Part shown: positions 42,663 through 51,208 of the stretch, piece by piece
How positions within the stretch are numbered: position 1 is the stretch's first letter
Layout: the number at the start of each line of letters is the position of its first letter
From: Hymenobacter glacieicola
GTDB taxonomy: Bacteria > Bacteroidota > Bacteroidia > Cytophagales > Hymenobacteraceae
Assembly (NCBI RefSeq): GCF_014640315.1
Contig: NZ_BMGS01000002.1
Coordinates: forward strand, 95,263-159,262
DNA: 64,000 nt
Direction of reading: 5' to 3'
Made by a program: the position numbers and the translations under genes
Notes under the pieces: model-generated
Told to the model about the DNA's origin: nothing
What the model saw: the letters and a program-made list of their open reading frames with translations, nothing else
Databases searched by the model: none

Positions 42663-44237
42663 TTAGAAACCCCGAGAGGTGTTTTTAGTGAAACTTCCGG
42701 TGGGCACTTCCTCGCGCCCACTTCGCTTTCCAATTTTTTCCAGCTTGCGCCAGGCTGATTCATCCGCATCCGGCCCGTCATCGTGCATTCCCTGGCCACC
42801 GCCTTCCGTCCAGCCGGTCAGTTGCTCAATGCTGGCCAGCATATCGGGGTCACTCTGCTCAGCAGCATTGTAGAAGACATCCCCGTTTTCGTATTGGGTA
42901 GTCATACTGCCAATGCGGTCATCTTTGTCCCCCTTCTTGCTGGTGTCGAACTTGATGAAGTTGGCAACGCCCCGTTTCCTGGCTTCGCGGTTGATGATGG
43001 GGCGCAGCAACTCCTTTTGAGTAGCGTTAGCCTCGACGTAGCATTTCAGCTTTGACCGCACCTTCATGGGTAGCTTCAGGTAGAAGTCAAACCACCATTT
43101 CACGGCCTTCGAGGGGGTTTCCCGTTGCCGGTGGTACACCTTCACTTTGAAGAACTGGTGCCCTTTCTTCGCCCACATCGGGATACTGGTGTAGTCCGCC
43201 TTTTCGCTGGTGCTGTAGGACATATCCCCGTACATGACCAGCGCATCATATTGGGCCAAATCACTCAGCAGCGACTTCCATTTGATTTGCTCCAATAGGA
43301 ACACCCCGCCATCTTCCTGCGGGTTATTCATGTACTCCGATTCAAAAGCCTTGTGCTTAATCTTCTTTCGGAGCCGTTCAAAGTGCTCTTTCGTGTGCCG
43401 GTCCCACGTCGGGTTTCCGTTCCTGTCCAGGGCATCAACCCGCAGGAAGTACCAGTCAGGATGTTCCGCAATCAGGCGGGCCATCAGCCCTTTCTTCGCA
43501 ATGAGGTTGTTGACAAACAGGAACCGCATGATTCCCCCGTCCATCGTGGGAATTACCGCCCTGTGTAGCCATTCCACGATTTCCGTGATGCGGCCCTGGT
43601 TCTTCTTCAGCTTGTCATCATCCAGGTCATCACAGACAATATAATCCGGGCGCTGGGCACCGAAGCGCGTACCACGGGGCGGCTGCCCCATGCCTAGGGC
43701 TACGAACGCGCATCCATCCTGCGTCTGGAATTCACCTTGCTCCCAGCTGCCTTCCTTCAGCTGCGGCCCAAAGTCCCGGATGTATAGTTCGTTGTGCTGT
43801 AGCTCTACCTGGACATCCTGAAGCAAACGGGTTGCGGTTTTGGCATTCTTGCCAATCAGCAGCATCACGTTCAGCTGACGGATGGGGCGCTGAATCTTCA
43901 GCCACAAGGGTAGGAAGATGTCTGCGTGGGTAGATTTGGCCGAACCCCGGAACCAGGCCCACATCCCCGTGAACTCGGGGTCAGCCTTCACCGCGTTGGC
44001 GGCCTGGACGTGGAACGGGGCGCAGCTGGTGGTCTTGCCTAGCTTGTCCTTCGTGTAGTGCGGGAAGTAGGTGGTGACGAAGTAATCATAGTCCACCAGC
44101 GCCCGCTGGATGCGAGCTTCCTTTTCCCCGAGTTGTTCCCGCTCAGCAGCCGTGGCGCTGCTTACCCGCAGCACCAGGGCGTCCCACCGTTGCCGGGGGT
44201 CTTTGGTCTTTTTGAAAAGCTTGCTTCCGCTTGCCAT
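42663..44237 (-). CDS. Terminase large subunit, Mu gp28-like
   Basis: 524 residues. The ATPase domain has a degenerate Walker A WFRGSAKSTHA (97-103) and Walker B YIVCDDLDDD (about 199-208). The nuclease domain has metal-binding acids in MYGDMSYSTSEK and in KFDTSKKGDKDDRI. It packages phage DNA by the headful mechanism from a host-flanked end. It is the second gene of the leftward late operon. Confidence 0.92.
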   Translation of the reverse strand: MASGSKLFKKTKDPRQRWDALVLRVSSATAAEREQLGEKEARIQRALVDYDYFVTTYFPHYTKDKLGKTTSCAPFHVQAANAVKADPEFTGMWAWFRGSAKSTHADIFLPLWLKIQRPIRQLNVMLLIGKNAKTATRLLQDVQVELQHNELYIRDFGPQLKEGSWEQGEFQTQDGCAFVALGMGQPPRGTRFGAQRPDYIVCDDLDDDKLKKNQGRITEIVEWLHRAVIPTMDGGIMRFLFVNNLIAKKGLMARLIAEHPDWYFLRVDALDRNGNPTWDRHTKEHFERLRKKIKHKAFESEYMNNPQEDGGVFLLEQIKWKSLLSDLAQYDALVMYGDMSYSTSEKADYTSIPMWAKKGHQFFKVKVYHRQRETPSKAVKWWFDFYLKLPMKVRSKLKCYVEANATQKELLRPIINREARKRGVANFIKFDTSKKGDKDDRIGSMTTQYENGDVFYNAAEQSDPDMLASIEQLTGWTEGGGQGMHDDGPDADESAWRKLEKIGKRSGREEVPTGSFTKNTSRGF

Positions 44238-44296
44238 TTCTGAGAATCATTTTTAGGGCTCTCAGGCGCTTCACGGGGCTGCAATGCTTCCGCTGA

Positions 44297-44350
44297 CACC
44301 TGCTAGCAGGTGCGCGTTGATTGTGGGGCCGTTTGAACGCCTTTTGAACG
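44297..44350. promoter_or_regulatory. Palindrome and TTTGAACG pair between terminase genes
   Basis: A 16-bp perfect palindrome (44297-44312) is followed by TTTGAACG at 44332-44339 and again at 44343-44350, 11 bp apart. The same octamer pair occurs after the capsid gene (47227-47244) and singly at 51132-51139. A phage regulatory role is possible. Confidence 0.35.
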
Positions 44351-44366
44351 GTTTGGGGTGGATTGG

Positions 44367-44819
44367 TTAGCCTAGCTCTCCGAACTTCTGTTTCATGAAG
44401 CGGTCCAGCCAGGGTAAGAACTCCTGTGCAGCATCAGGCTTGGCTTCATAAAGCCAGCGCACGAATTCTTCCATGACTTGGACATACACATCCAGGCTCA
44501 GGGTCTTATCCAGTTCCGCAATGGCCTTCGTGATGAGCCGCACCGCCTGCGTCTCCTTCAGGTCCATTGCTCGGGGCGTTCCATCGGTATTCTTCGCGCC
44601 CTGCTGGATAAGGGTAATCTGTTGATAAAAGTCCTTTATCAACTGCGGTTTGGTGGCAGTTAGGGCGCCTTTGATGGTGTCCCATTCCCCTTCTTTCTTC
44701 CAGGTGGTAAGCGTGTTTTCGCTTACCCCGACACGCAGGGCTATTTCCTGTTGTGTCTTGCCGGAATACAAATACAGGGTTAAGGCATACTCCTTTTTTC
44801 CCTTTGTATCAATGGCCAT
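44367..44819 (-). CDS. Terminase small subunit
   Basis: 150 residues. N-terminal helix-turn-helix TQQEIALRVGVSENTLTTW (about 24-42) followed by a helical oligomerisation region. It heads the leftward late operon, just before TerL, and should recognise the packaging start near the left phage end. Confidence 0.8.
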   Translation of the reverse strand: MAIDTKGKKEYALTLYLYSGKTQQEIALRVGVSENTLTTWKKEGEWDTIKGALTATKPQLIKDFYQQITLIQQGAKNTDGTPRAMDLKETQAVRLITKAIAELDKTLSLDVYVQVMEEFVRWLYEAKPDAAQEFLPWLDRFMKQKFGELG

Positions 44820-44878
44820 AGGCTTCTAGTAGTGTGAGGTTCACAGCAAAGAAAGCTTGGCCGGTAGCGGGCGTCCAC

Positions 44879-44927
44879 CCCTCATTTTCATGACGAGGTA
44901 ATTCACCCCTCGCCATGAAAATGAGGG
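44879..44927. promoter_or_regulatory. Large inverted repeat at the divergent late promoters
   Basis: Two 20-bp arms (44879-44898 and 44908-44927), one mismatch, spacer 9 bp. It lies midway between the starts of the leftward terminase operon (44819) and the rightward protease/capsid operon (45003). The symmetry fits an operator for a dimeric late activator acting both ways, or a hairpin early in one transcript. No late activator gene (Mor/C) is recognised. Confidence 0.7.
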
Positions 44928-45002
44928 CTTTACAGGGGCCTGAGGGTGGTGGTAGTATTGGGCTCTGGTTCACCAACACAACCCAAAAATCCAACCCTAT
45001 GA

Positions 45003-46010
45003 ATGGCTAACAAACGCTTTGTAATCTCCGATGAACGGGTGGTCAACTGCTACGGGGTGCGGGTAATGACCGCAGGCATTGACATAGCGCAGTATGAGCG
45101 CAACCCCGTGATGCTCTACATGCACGAACGGGACGGAAAACAGGTCTGCGCAGTCATTGGAAACTTCATCAACCTGCGGAAAGAAGGGCCGGTCCTGACC
45201 GGGGAACCGCTCTTCGATGAGGAAGATGAATTCGCCCTGCTCATCAAAGGCAAGGTGGACCGTGGCTTCCTGCGGGCCTGCTCTCCGCTCCTGGAAGTGA
45301 AAGAGTGCTCAGATGCTCCCGACCTGCTTTTGGAAGGCCAAATGCTGCCCACGGCTACCAAAACCAAACTGAAGGAAATCAGCATCTGCGACATCCCCGG
45401 CAATGATGGCGCTTTGCGCTTACGACTGGCTGATGGCCTGTGGCTACCTGAGGAACCCACCGCCATAGCTGAAAAGCTCGCACTTCAATTCACCAATCTC
45501 AAACCCCAACAAGCTCCCAAAATGCAGCAGATTTTATCTACGCTGAAGCTGGCAGCTGGCACCTCAGAAATGGACGTGGTGGCGGCTATCAACAAAATCC
45601 AGAATGACGCCAACGCCAACACGGCCAAAATCGTCACGGACCTGGCTTTGAAAGCCAATCTGGTAACGCCGGACAAAAAAGATTCCTTCCTGCGCCTGGC
45701 ATCCCTGGACCCCACCGCCGCCCTGGATTTGCTCGACATGAGCAAGGTAGCCAGCGCCGCTAATGGTCAAGCTACACCGCCCAAAGACCAGCTGCGCCTG
45801 ACTGACGTGGTGCAGCAGGTGGAAGAGCAAAACAAACCTGTTGACCCTAATGCGGCCCAAAGCCCGCTGGACAAGCTCTTGACCCTTCGGGCTGATTGGG
45901 ACGCCCGCAAGTGGGAGCGTGAAGACCCAACCAACTGGCTGAAGCTGAAGCACGAAAAGCCCGATGCTCACGCTCAAATCTACAAGAACTACTACGACCT
46001 GAAGGGCTAA
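45003..46010 (+). CDS. Prohead protease with C-terminal scaffold
   Basis: 335 residues. The N-terminal half is a HK97-type prohead protease with His41 in MLYMHERDG and Ser94 in GFLRACSPLLEV. The second half is helical and polar, as expected for a scaffold (Mu gpI/gpZ arrangement). Met174 at 45522, after a Gln/Pro-rich linker, is a possible internal start for a separate scaffold protein. It heads the rightward late operon. Confidence 0.82.
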   Translation: MANKRFVISDERVVNCYGVRVMTAGIDIAQYERNPVMLYMHERDGKQVCAVIGNFINLRKEGPVLTGEPLFDEEDEFALLIKGKVDRGFLRACSPLLEVKECSDAPDLLLEGQMLPTATKTKLKEISICDIPGNDGALRLRLADGLWLPEEPTAIAEKLALQFTNLKPQQAPKMQQILSTLKLAAGTSEMDVVAAINKIQNDANANTAKIVTDLALKANLVTPDKKDSFLRLASLDPTAALDLLDMSKVASAANGQATPPKDQLRLTDVVQQVEEQNKPVDPNAAQSPLDKLLTLRADWDARKWEREDPTNWLKLKHEKPDAHAQIYKNYYDLKG

Positions 46011-46094
46011 ACGCCTACTTCAGTACTCTGCGAAACCGGGCCATTTGTGTCCAAAAATCAATCTATAATCTGTCTCCAACGACACGTTTCTTAC

Positions 46095-47186
46095 ATGAAA
46101 TTGAATCTTAAAAACCTCGCTTACAACGTTCTGATGGCGTTTTTGCTGGCTGTAGTAGTCACTCCAATCTTCGGGGTAAATGCTGGTATTGCCGTAGGCT
46201 CGGGTTTGTTCGCCGTGGGCTGCCTGTTGCCCGCTCAACCGGCCAATGCCCAAACGGGCCTGGCCTTCATGGCTATCCAAAAGGAAATCTGGCTGACTGA
46301 TATGTCAGAAAACGTATTTCCTGATAGCTCATTCATCAATAAAGCCATTGATGATTCGGAAGGTCTGACTGGTCGTATCGTTCACGCTGCTGAAGCTGGG
46401 GGTACGCCTAGTGTCCAGAAAAACCGTTCGGTGTTCCCCGCACAAGCTACACGGCGCACGGATGTGGATACTCAGTACACCATTGACGAGTACACCACGG
46501 ACCCTTCCCACGTAACGATTACTGAACAGATTGAGGCCAGCTATCAGAAGCGGGTGTCCATCATGTTCAACCACTACAACCAGCTGAAGACTTCGGTAGC
46601 TGGTGGTATGCTCTTCAACTGGGCTCCTACGGCTGCTGCCAACATTCTCTACACCTCGGGGGCTGCCCGTGACCCTTTCCTGGGCACTCAGGTAGGCCAG
46701 CGCCTGAAGGTGGCGAAAGAAGACTTCGCTAACGCCGCCCGCATCCTGGACCGTCAGGATGTACCGCGTGAAGGCCGCGTGGCGCTGGTGCCTGCTGACC
46801 TGGCTATGGACTTGATGCTGATTCCTGAATTCGTGTCGGCTAACATCTTCGGTCAGGGTGCCCTGAAGGAAGGTGTGTTGGGCCGGGTGTTCGGTTTCGA
46901 TATTATGACCCGCAGCACGGGGGTTCTTTATACCTCAGCTGGTGCCCCCAAAGATTTAGCCGCTGCCCCGGCTGCTTCTGATGGCCAGTCCATCATCTTC
47001 TGGCATCCCATGTATGTGCGCAAAGCGGTAGGCACCCGCACGAACGGCGGCATCGACATTTTTGAAGACAACGCTTCGCCCACCTACTACGGCGACGTTA
47101 TGTCTGCCCTGGTGCGGGCCGGTGGCCGCATCGTTCGCTCTGACCAGCGTGGCGTGGTTGCCCTGGTTGAAAAGCGGGTAGCCTAG
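46095..47186 (+). CDS. Major capsid protein with hydrophobic N-terminus
   Basis: 363 residues from ATG 46095. Position after the protease/scaffold gene, the ENVFPDSSFINKAIDDSEGL opening and the RSVFPAQATRRTDVDTQYTI segment fit a Mu T-like/HK97-fold capsid protein. Residues 1-54 are unusual: two hydrophobic segments (YNVLMAFLLAVVVTPIFG and AGIAVGSGLFAVGCLLP) followed by PANAQTG, which looks like a signal peptide cleavage site. This part may be removed by the prohead protease. Confidence 0.78.
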   Translation: MKLNLKNLAYNVLMAFLLAVVVTPIFGVNAGIAVGSGLFAVGCLLPAQPANAQTGLAFMAIQKEIWLTDMSENVFPDSSFINKAIDDSEGLTGRIVHAAEAGGTPSVQKNRSVFPAQATRRTDVDTQYTIDEYTTDPSHVTITEQIEASYQKRVSIMFNHYNQLKTSVAGGMLFNWAPTAAANILYTSGAARDPFLGTQVGQRLKVAKEDFANAARILDRQDVPREGRVALVPADLAMDLMLIPEFVSANIFGQGALKEGVLGRVFGFDIMTRSTGVLYTSAGAPKDLAAAPAASDGQSIIFWHPMYVRKAVGTRTNGGIDIFEDNASPTYYGDVMSALVRAGGRIVRSDQRGVVALVEKRVA

Positions 47187-47194
47187 GTAGTGGT

Positions 47195-47232
47195 TTCAAA
47201 CGCCCGGCTGCCCTAGTTGCCGGGCGTTTGAA
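47195..47232 (+). terminator. Hairpin after the capsid gene
   Basis: A 14-bp perfect stem (47195-47208 with 47219-47232), GC-rich, 8 bp after the capsid stop and without a T tract. It overlaps the first TTTGAACG box. It probably lets capsid mRNA accumulate above the downstream lysis and tail genes. Confidence 0.6.
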
Positions 47233-47260
47233 CGGTTTTGAACGTTCAGACAGTCATTCA

Positions 47261-47728
47261 ATGACACTCGCAATTTTGATTGCTGGCCTGCTCCTGGTGG
47301 GGGCCATTTTGGGGGGGATGGCCCTCCATGAAAAGCACACTACAGGCAGCACCACAAAGGTCCGCCGCCTGCTCAAACATCTAGGGTGCCGGTGGGGTGG
47401 GTCGGCAATCATCATTGTGGGGCTGACCCTCTGGTTTGCCTACCCCTACTTCGCCAAGGAAGTGGAACCTGGTGATGGTATCACAGGAGCCGAACCGGCG
47501 CTGATGGATGTGGGCGTGTTCCAGACCCTGCTACTGGCAGGCATTCGCGCGGTGGCCATCTGGTGTTTCTCCCGCCTGCTTCTGCGGAAATATTGGCCGG
47601 TGGTTGACCGCTTCCTGAAGAAGCACTTTGTACGGGCCTTCTATCGACTTACGGAATGGCAAAAGGTTATCGTATCACTCTGGCTAGTATCTGCCTTTGT
47701 TTATCTCTGTGTCAACCTGACGCACTAG
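47261..47728 (+). CDS. Putative holin, four membrane spans
   Basis: 155 residues from ATG 47261. Spans at about 3-22, 48-66, 83-102 and 130-150; basic loops between them. The last 73 bp overlap the endolysin gene. No sequence family is recognised; the call rests on topology and on its place before the endolysin. Confidence 0.6.
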   Translation: MTLAILIAGLLLVGAILGGMALHEKHTTGSTTKVRRLLKHLGCRWGGSAIIIVGLTLWFAYPYFAKEVEPGDGITGAEPALMDVGVFQTLLLAGIRAVAIWCFSRLLLRKYWPVVDRFLKKHFVRAFYRLTEWQKVIVSLWLVSAFVYLCVNLTH

Positions 47729-48237
47729 CCGCAGATACCACCAGTGTAGTTAAGCAGCCCACCACTACTCGCGCCGCGTTGGCGCAGGTCTACAACAGCC
47801 AGGTGGGTGTGAGTGAAAAAGGCTGTAACAACTGCGGGCCGGAAGTAAAGCAGTATCTGGCCAGCTCGGGCAACCGCCAAGGGCAGCCGTGGTGCGCCGC
47901 TTTTGTCAACTGGTGCTTCAAAAAGCTCGGGTTGAAGGGTCCAGCTGGGGCGGGTGCCGCCCGCAACTGGTTCCCGGCTTCCAAAGTGATTTACCGCCGT
48001 GGCGCACCGCAGGTAAGGGAGCCCCAACAAGGTGACTGCGCAGGCTACTACTACGCCAACCTAGGCCGCATCGGCCACATCGGATTCATTGACCAGTGGG
48101 GAGAAAACTTCGTGGTCACGGTGGAAGGGAATACAGGCGGGGGTAGCGGGGTAAACCGGGAAGGTGATGGCGTCCACAGAATGCGCCGCCTCCGCAGTCA
48201 GATTTCCATAGTGAGTTCCTGGATTCCTAAGTCTTGA
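47656..48237 (+). CDS. Endolysin, CHAP-type amidase/endopeptidase with signal peptide
   Basis: 193 residues. An N-terminal signal or SAR-type hydrophobic stretch (ITLASICLCLSLC...ALA) is followed by a CHAP-like domain with the catalytic C80 in GQPWCAAFVNWCF and His141 in GHIGFIDQW, plus the EGNTGGG end motif. Export by Sec would make its release partly independent of the holin. It overlaps the holin gene and is followed 2 bp later by the spanin candidate. Confidence 0.85.
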   Translation: MAKGYRITLASICLCLSLCQPDALAADTTSVVKQPTTTRAALAQVYNSQVGVSEKGCNNCGPEVKQYLASSGNRQGQPWCAAFVNWCFKKLGLKGPAGAGAARNWFPASKVIYRRGAPQVREPQQGDCAGYYYANLGRIGHIGFIDQWGENFVVTVEGNTGGGSGVNREGDGVHRMRRLRSQISIVSSWIPKS

Positions 48238-48239
48238 CC

Positions 48240-48782
48240 ATGTACCGAACCATCATCCGCACCATTGAAGCCAACCGCAGCCCTTTCATATGGGTGCTGA
48301 AGGTGTATTCGGTAGTGGTCCTGGTGGTGGCGCTGGCCAGCTGCGCCGCCACCAGACTAGGAACCAACCAATCTATCATAACCGATTCCACCACCCTGCG
48401 CCAAGTGCAGCGGATGGCGGATGTAGCGGTTCCTGGTGACAGCTCTAGCCTGAGCACCCGCCTGGTGTTCGATGAAACTACCGGCGGTATCAAGCCAGTG
48501 ACCATCTATACCCGCAGTGCCCACGGCCTGCTAGCCCTGTCAGTGGATGCTTTTGGGCTGGTCACAGCCACAGCGGTACGGGTGCCATTTCTCACGCAGG
48601 TGCCCGTGACGGATACAGAGCTAACCCGCAGCCACACTAGCCAGGTGCGTGAAGTGGTGCCGGTGAAAGCTCCCCTGACTGGCTTCCTGAAGTTCTGTAT
48701 TGGCTTCACCATCCTGGCCTTCGCGCTGCTGGCCTTGTGGCTTTACCTCCAATTTTTCACGCCGTTCCGGCTTTTCAAATGA
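48240..48782 (+). CDS. Probable unimolecular spanin
   Basis: 180 residues from ATG 48240. An N-terminal export signal ends in the lipobox LASC with Cys35; a single C-terminal membrane span (KFCIGFTILAFALLALWLYL) ends in a short basic tail. This is the layout of a u-spanin (phage T1 gp11 type), which links outer and inner membrane and fuses them at lysis. The periplasmic part is rich in beta-prone Thr/Val. It is the third gene of a holin, endolysin, spanin cassette. Confidence 0.7.
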   Translation: MYRTIIRTIEANRSPFIWVLKVYSVVVLVVALASCAATRLGTNQSIITDSTTLRQVQRMADVAVPGDSSSLSTRLVFDETTGGIKPVTIYTRSAHGLLALSVDAFGLVTATAVRVPFLTQVPVTDTELTRSHTSQVREVVPVKAPLTGFLKFCIGFTILAFALLALWLYLQFFTPFRLFK

Positions 48783-49438
48783 AGAAAAACCATTACACGC
48801 ATGACCAGCTGAAGGAACTGGCTGCGGATTATTTCACAAGTAATCCTGATGTGGATTACCTGTTGGCATCCACCCATGACGGGGTGTTCTACCGCCCCGA
48901 AAATGCGGGATACGCTCAGGCTGGTGCTGACGCCAATGGGGCCGAACTGGTGAAGGTGCCCCGTGCCGCTGAAGCCGTAGCGGTGGCCGTGACCAGCCGG
49001 GCCATGAACATCAACATCAAAAACCTGAGCGTCCACACGCTAGGTCATGTAGATGACTTGTCTGGCTTCCTAGTGAAGCACCTATCCCGAGTCGCCAACG
49101 GCGAAACGGTTGAAACGGTGCTGACGGAAATGCTGGCTGGCGTGCCTGAAACCCTGGAACTGACGGTGGACCTGCCTGAGCTGGATGAACAGCCTGGCCT
49201 GGCTGCCCTGGTGGCTGAAGCGGTGCTGATTCCTGGCTACTTCGCTACACCAGCTGAGGCCCCGGCCTCGACGGAAGCCGCGCCTGCTCAGGCTGAAGTA
49301 GCAGCTGCCACCACTGCCCCTGCTGAAGCTGCCCCGGCCCCCAAGAAGACCCGCACTACGGCCCCCAAAAAGACCCCGGTAGCCCCCAAGGCTGCTAAAA
49401 GCACGAAACCCAAAGCTTCCACCAAAGCCGCTGAATAA
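48779..49438 (+). CDS. Hypothetical protein with histone H1-like tail
   Basis: 219 residues from ATG 48779, overlapping the previous stop by 4 bp. An acidic globular N-terminus (HDQLKELAADYFTSNPDVDY) and middle part are followed by about 75 residues of Ala/Pro with Lys-rich repeats (PKKTRTTAPKKTPVAPKAA). Such tails occur in eukaryote-like H1 and some phage structural proteins. It may be a head-tail connection protein (Mu gp37/38 position). No firm family. Confidence 0.6.
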   Translation: MKKNHYTHDQLKELAADYFTSNPDVDYLLASTHDGVFYRPENAGYAQAGADANGAELVKVPRAAEAVAVAVTSRAMNINIKNLSVHTLGHVDDLSGFLVKHLSRVANGETVETVLTEMLAGVPETLELTVDLPELDEQPGLAALVAEAVLIPGYFATPAEAPASTEAAPAQAEVAAATTAPAEAAPAPKKTRTTAPKKTPVAPKAAKSTKPKASTKAAE

Positions 49439-50682
49439 TGCTTTCGGAAAGACCAAATGTTAATGTCCTGTTGGGCAACGGGAACCTAGCCCGTGAAGTG
49501 GACAACCCGGATGGCCTGGCCTTGCTGGTCATTGGGGCACCTGCTGGTTACCAGCTGACGGAAGCCCTGCTGTATAGCCTGCGGGGCGCTGAGTTGGCCG
49601 GGGCTACGGCTGAAGCTGACCTGGCTGCCAACGCCCTGGTGTATGAGCACATCAAAGACTACTTCGTGGAAGCTGGTGACGGTGCTGCCCTGCGGGTGCT
49701 GCTGGTGCCCAACGCCACTACGATGGCTCAGCTCTTCAGCCCTGGCAATGCGGCCTACACCTCGCTTCAGACGAAGCTGAAGGAAGAGAAAGGGGTAGTG
49801 CGCCTGTTGGGCGTGGCGCTGAACCCCGCTGCTGCGGAAGTGGCCGGGGGCGCAGGTATCACGGCTGACCTGTTGGCCGCTATTCCGTTGGCTCAGACGT
49901 TTGCAAATGCGGAGTTTGACGCCTTTCGCCCCCTGGACATCGTGTTGGAAGGACGCCTGTTTACGGGCACTGCCACCAACGCCACCGACCTGCGGACCCT
50001 GAACGCCCCGAGCGTAGCCGTGACCATTGGCCGGGACCAGCTGCGGGTGAATGACCTGGTTGCCGCTGGCCTGACGCTGGCCAACAAGTTTGCTCAGGTA
50101 GGTAAGGTGCTCGGGCGTCTTTCGGCCATGCCCGTCCAGCGCAGCATTGGCCGCGTGAAGTCGGGGGCGCTGGAAGGCATCACGCAGGCCAGCCTGAGCG
50201 GTAGTACGCTGGTGACTTCCCTGAGTGACGGGAAGGGTGGTGACCTCTCCATCCTGGATGGCAAGGGGTACATCTTTCCCCTGATTCACGCCGGGAAGGA
50301 TGGGTTCTTCTACAACAACGATGCGACCTGTGTAGCCAAAACTAATGACTACGCTTACCTGAAGCTCAGTCGCACCATCAAGAAAGCCGCCCGCATTGCC
50401 CGGACCATCTATCTGGAAGAACTGCTGGATGATGTGCTGATTGACCGCGCCACGGGCTACCTGCCAGCTATTGAGGTATCACGATTCCAGCAGACGCTGA
50501 AGACCGCCATTGAAGAGCAGATGGGTGAAAATATCTCAGCTGTGACGGTGTACGTGGACCCCAAGCAGAACGTGCTGTCTGCCTCGAAAATCAAAGCACT
50601 GGTGCGCGTGGTGCCTCGGGGTACCGCTGAGCAGATTGAAGCCACGGTGGAATACAACAACCCTTTTAACACCGCAGCATAA
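49438..50682 (+). CDS. Tail sheath protein (DUF2586-like)
   Basis: 414 residues, encoded directly before the tail tube, with one-base overlap to the previous gene. It resembles the DUF2586 sheath family of Bacteroidota Mu-like phages: N-terminal RPNVNVLLGNGNLAR, central APSVAVTIGRDQ, and the C-terminal LSASKIKALVRVVPRGTAEQIE domain that forms the sheath core. The tail is therefore contractile (myovirus). Confidence 0.85.
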   Translation: MLSERPNVNVLLGNGNLAREVDNPDGLALLVIGAPAGYQLTEALLYSLRGAELAGATAEADLAANALVYEHIKDYFVEAGDGAALRVLLVPNATTMAQLFSPGNAAYTSLQTKLKEEKGVVRLLGVALNPAAAEVAGGAGITADLLAAIPLAQTFANAEFDAFRPLDIVLEGRLFTGTATNATDLRTLNAPSVAVTIGRDQLRVNDLVAAGLTLANKFAQVGKVLGRLSAMPVQRSIGRVKSGALEGITQASLSGSTLVTSLSDGKGGDLSILDGKGYIFPLIHAGKDGFFYNNDATCVAKTNDYAYLKLSRTIKKAARIARTIYLEELLDDVLIDRATGYLPAIEVSRFQQTLKTAIEEQMGENISAVTVYVDPKQNVLSASKIKALVRVVPRGTAEQIEATVEYNNPFNTAA

Positions 50683-50684
50683 CG

Positions 50685-51125
50685 ATGGCAGAGACTAAGT
50701 ACCCAACCATCAACGGGAAGGAATTCGGCTGGGCAGACATCCAGTTCGCCTTCCTGGGACGCCCTGTTACGGGCATTACCGAAATCAAGTACGGGGCCAA
50801 GCGGGACCGAAAATTCATCTACGCTGTAGGTGACAAGCCGGTGGCCTACGCCAATGGCCAGGAAGAATCCAACGGTTCCATCACGATGCTTCAGAGCGAG
50901 TTTGAATCTATCGTGCGGGCAGCTAAGGCAGCTGGTAAAACACCCACCAGCCTACCGCCTTTCCCCATCATCGTGCAGTACCTGGATGATGCCAACCTGA
51001 TGGTAAAGGACATCATTCATTCCGTGCTGACGCTGGAGTGGGAAAAGGCCAGCAAGCAAGGTGACCTGAACATGACGGTCACGGTGCCCTTCACCTGCTC
51101 ACACATTGAGCTTCAGGCTGATTAA
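50685..51125 (+). CDS. Tail tube protein
   Basis: 146 residues, 2 bp after the sheath stop. GKEFGWADIQFAFLGRPVTG and ALEWEKASKQG-like beta strands fit the tube protein fold. The position between sheath and chaperone genes is conserved in myophages. Confidence 0.85.
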   Translation: MAETKYPTINGKEFGWADIQFAFLGRPVTGITEIKYGAKRDRKFIYAVGDKPVAYANGQEESNGSITMLQSEFESIVRAAKAAGKTPTSLPPFPIIVQYLDDANLMVKDIIHSVLTLEWEKASKQGDLNMTVTVPFTCSHIELQAD

Positions 51126-51208
51126 AAGCCCTTTGAACGGCTAATCCTTCAAAATAACCAGGTAAAGCCACTGCGGTGGCAACTCTCTTTCAAAACCTCT
51201 TCAAACGC

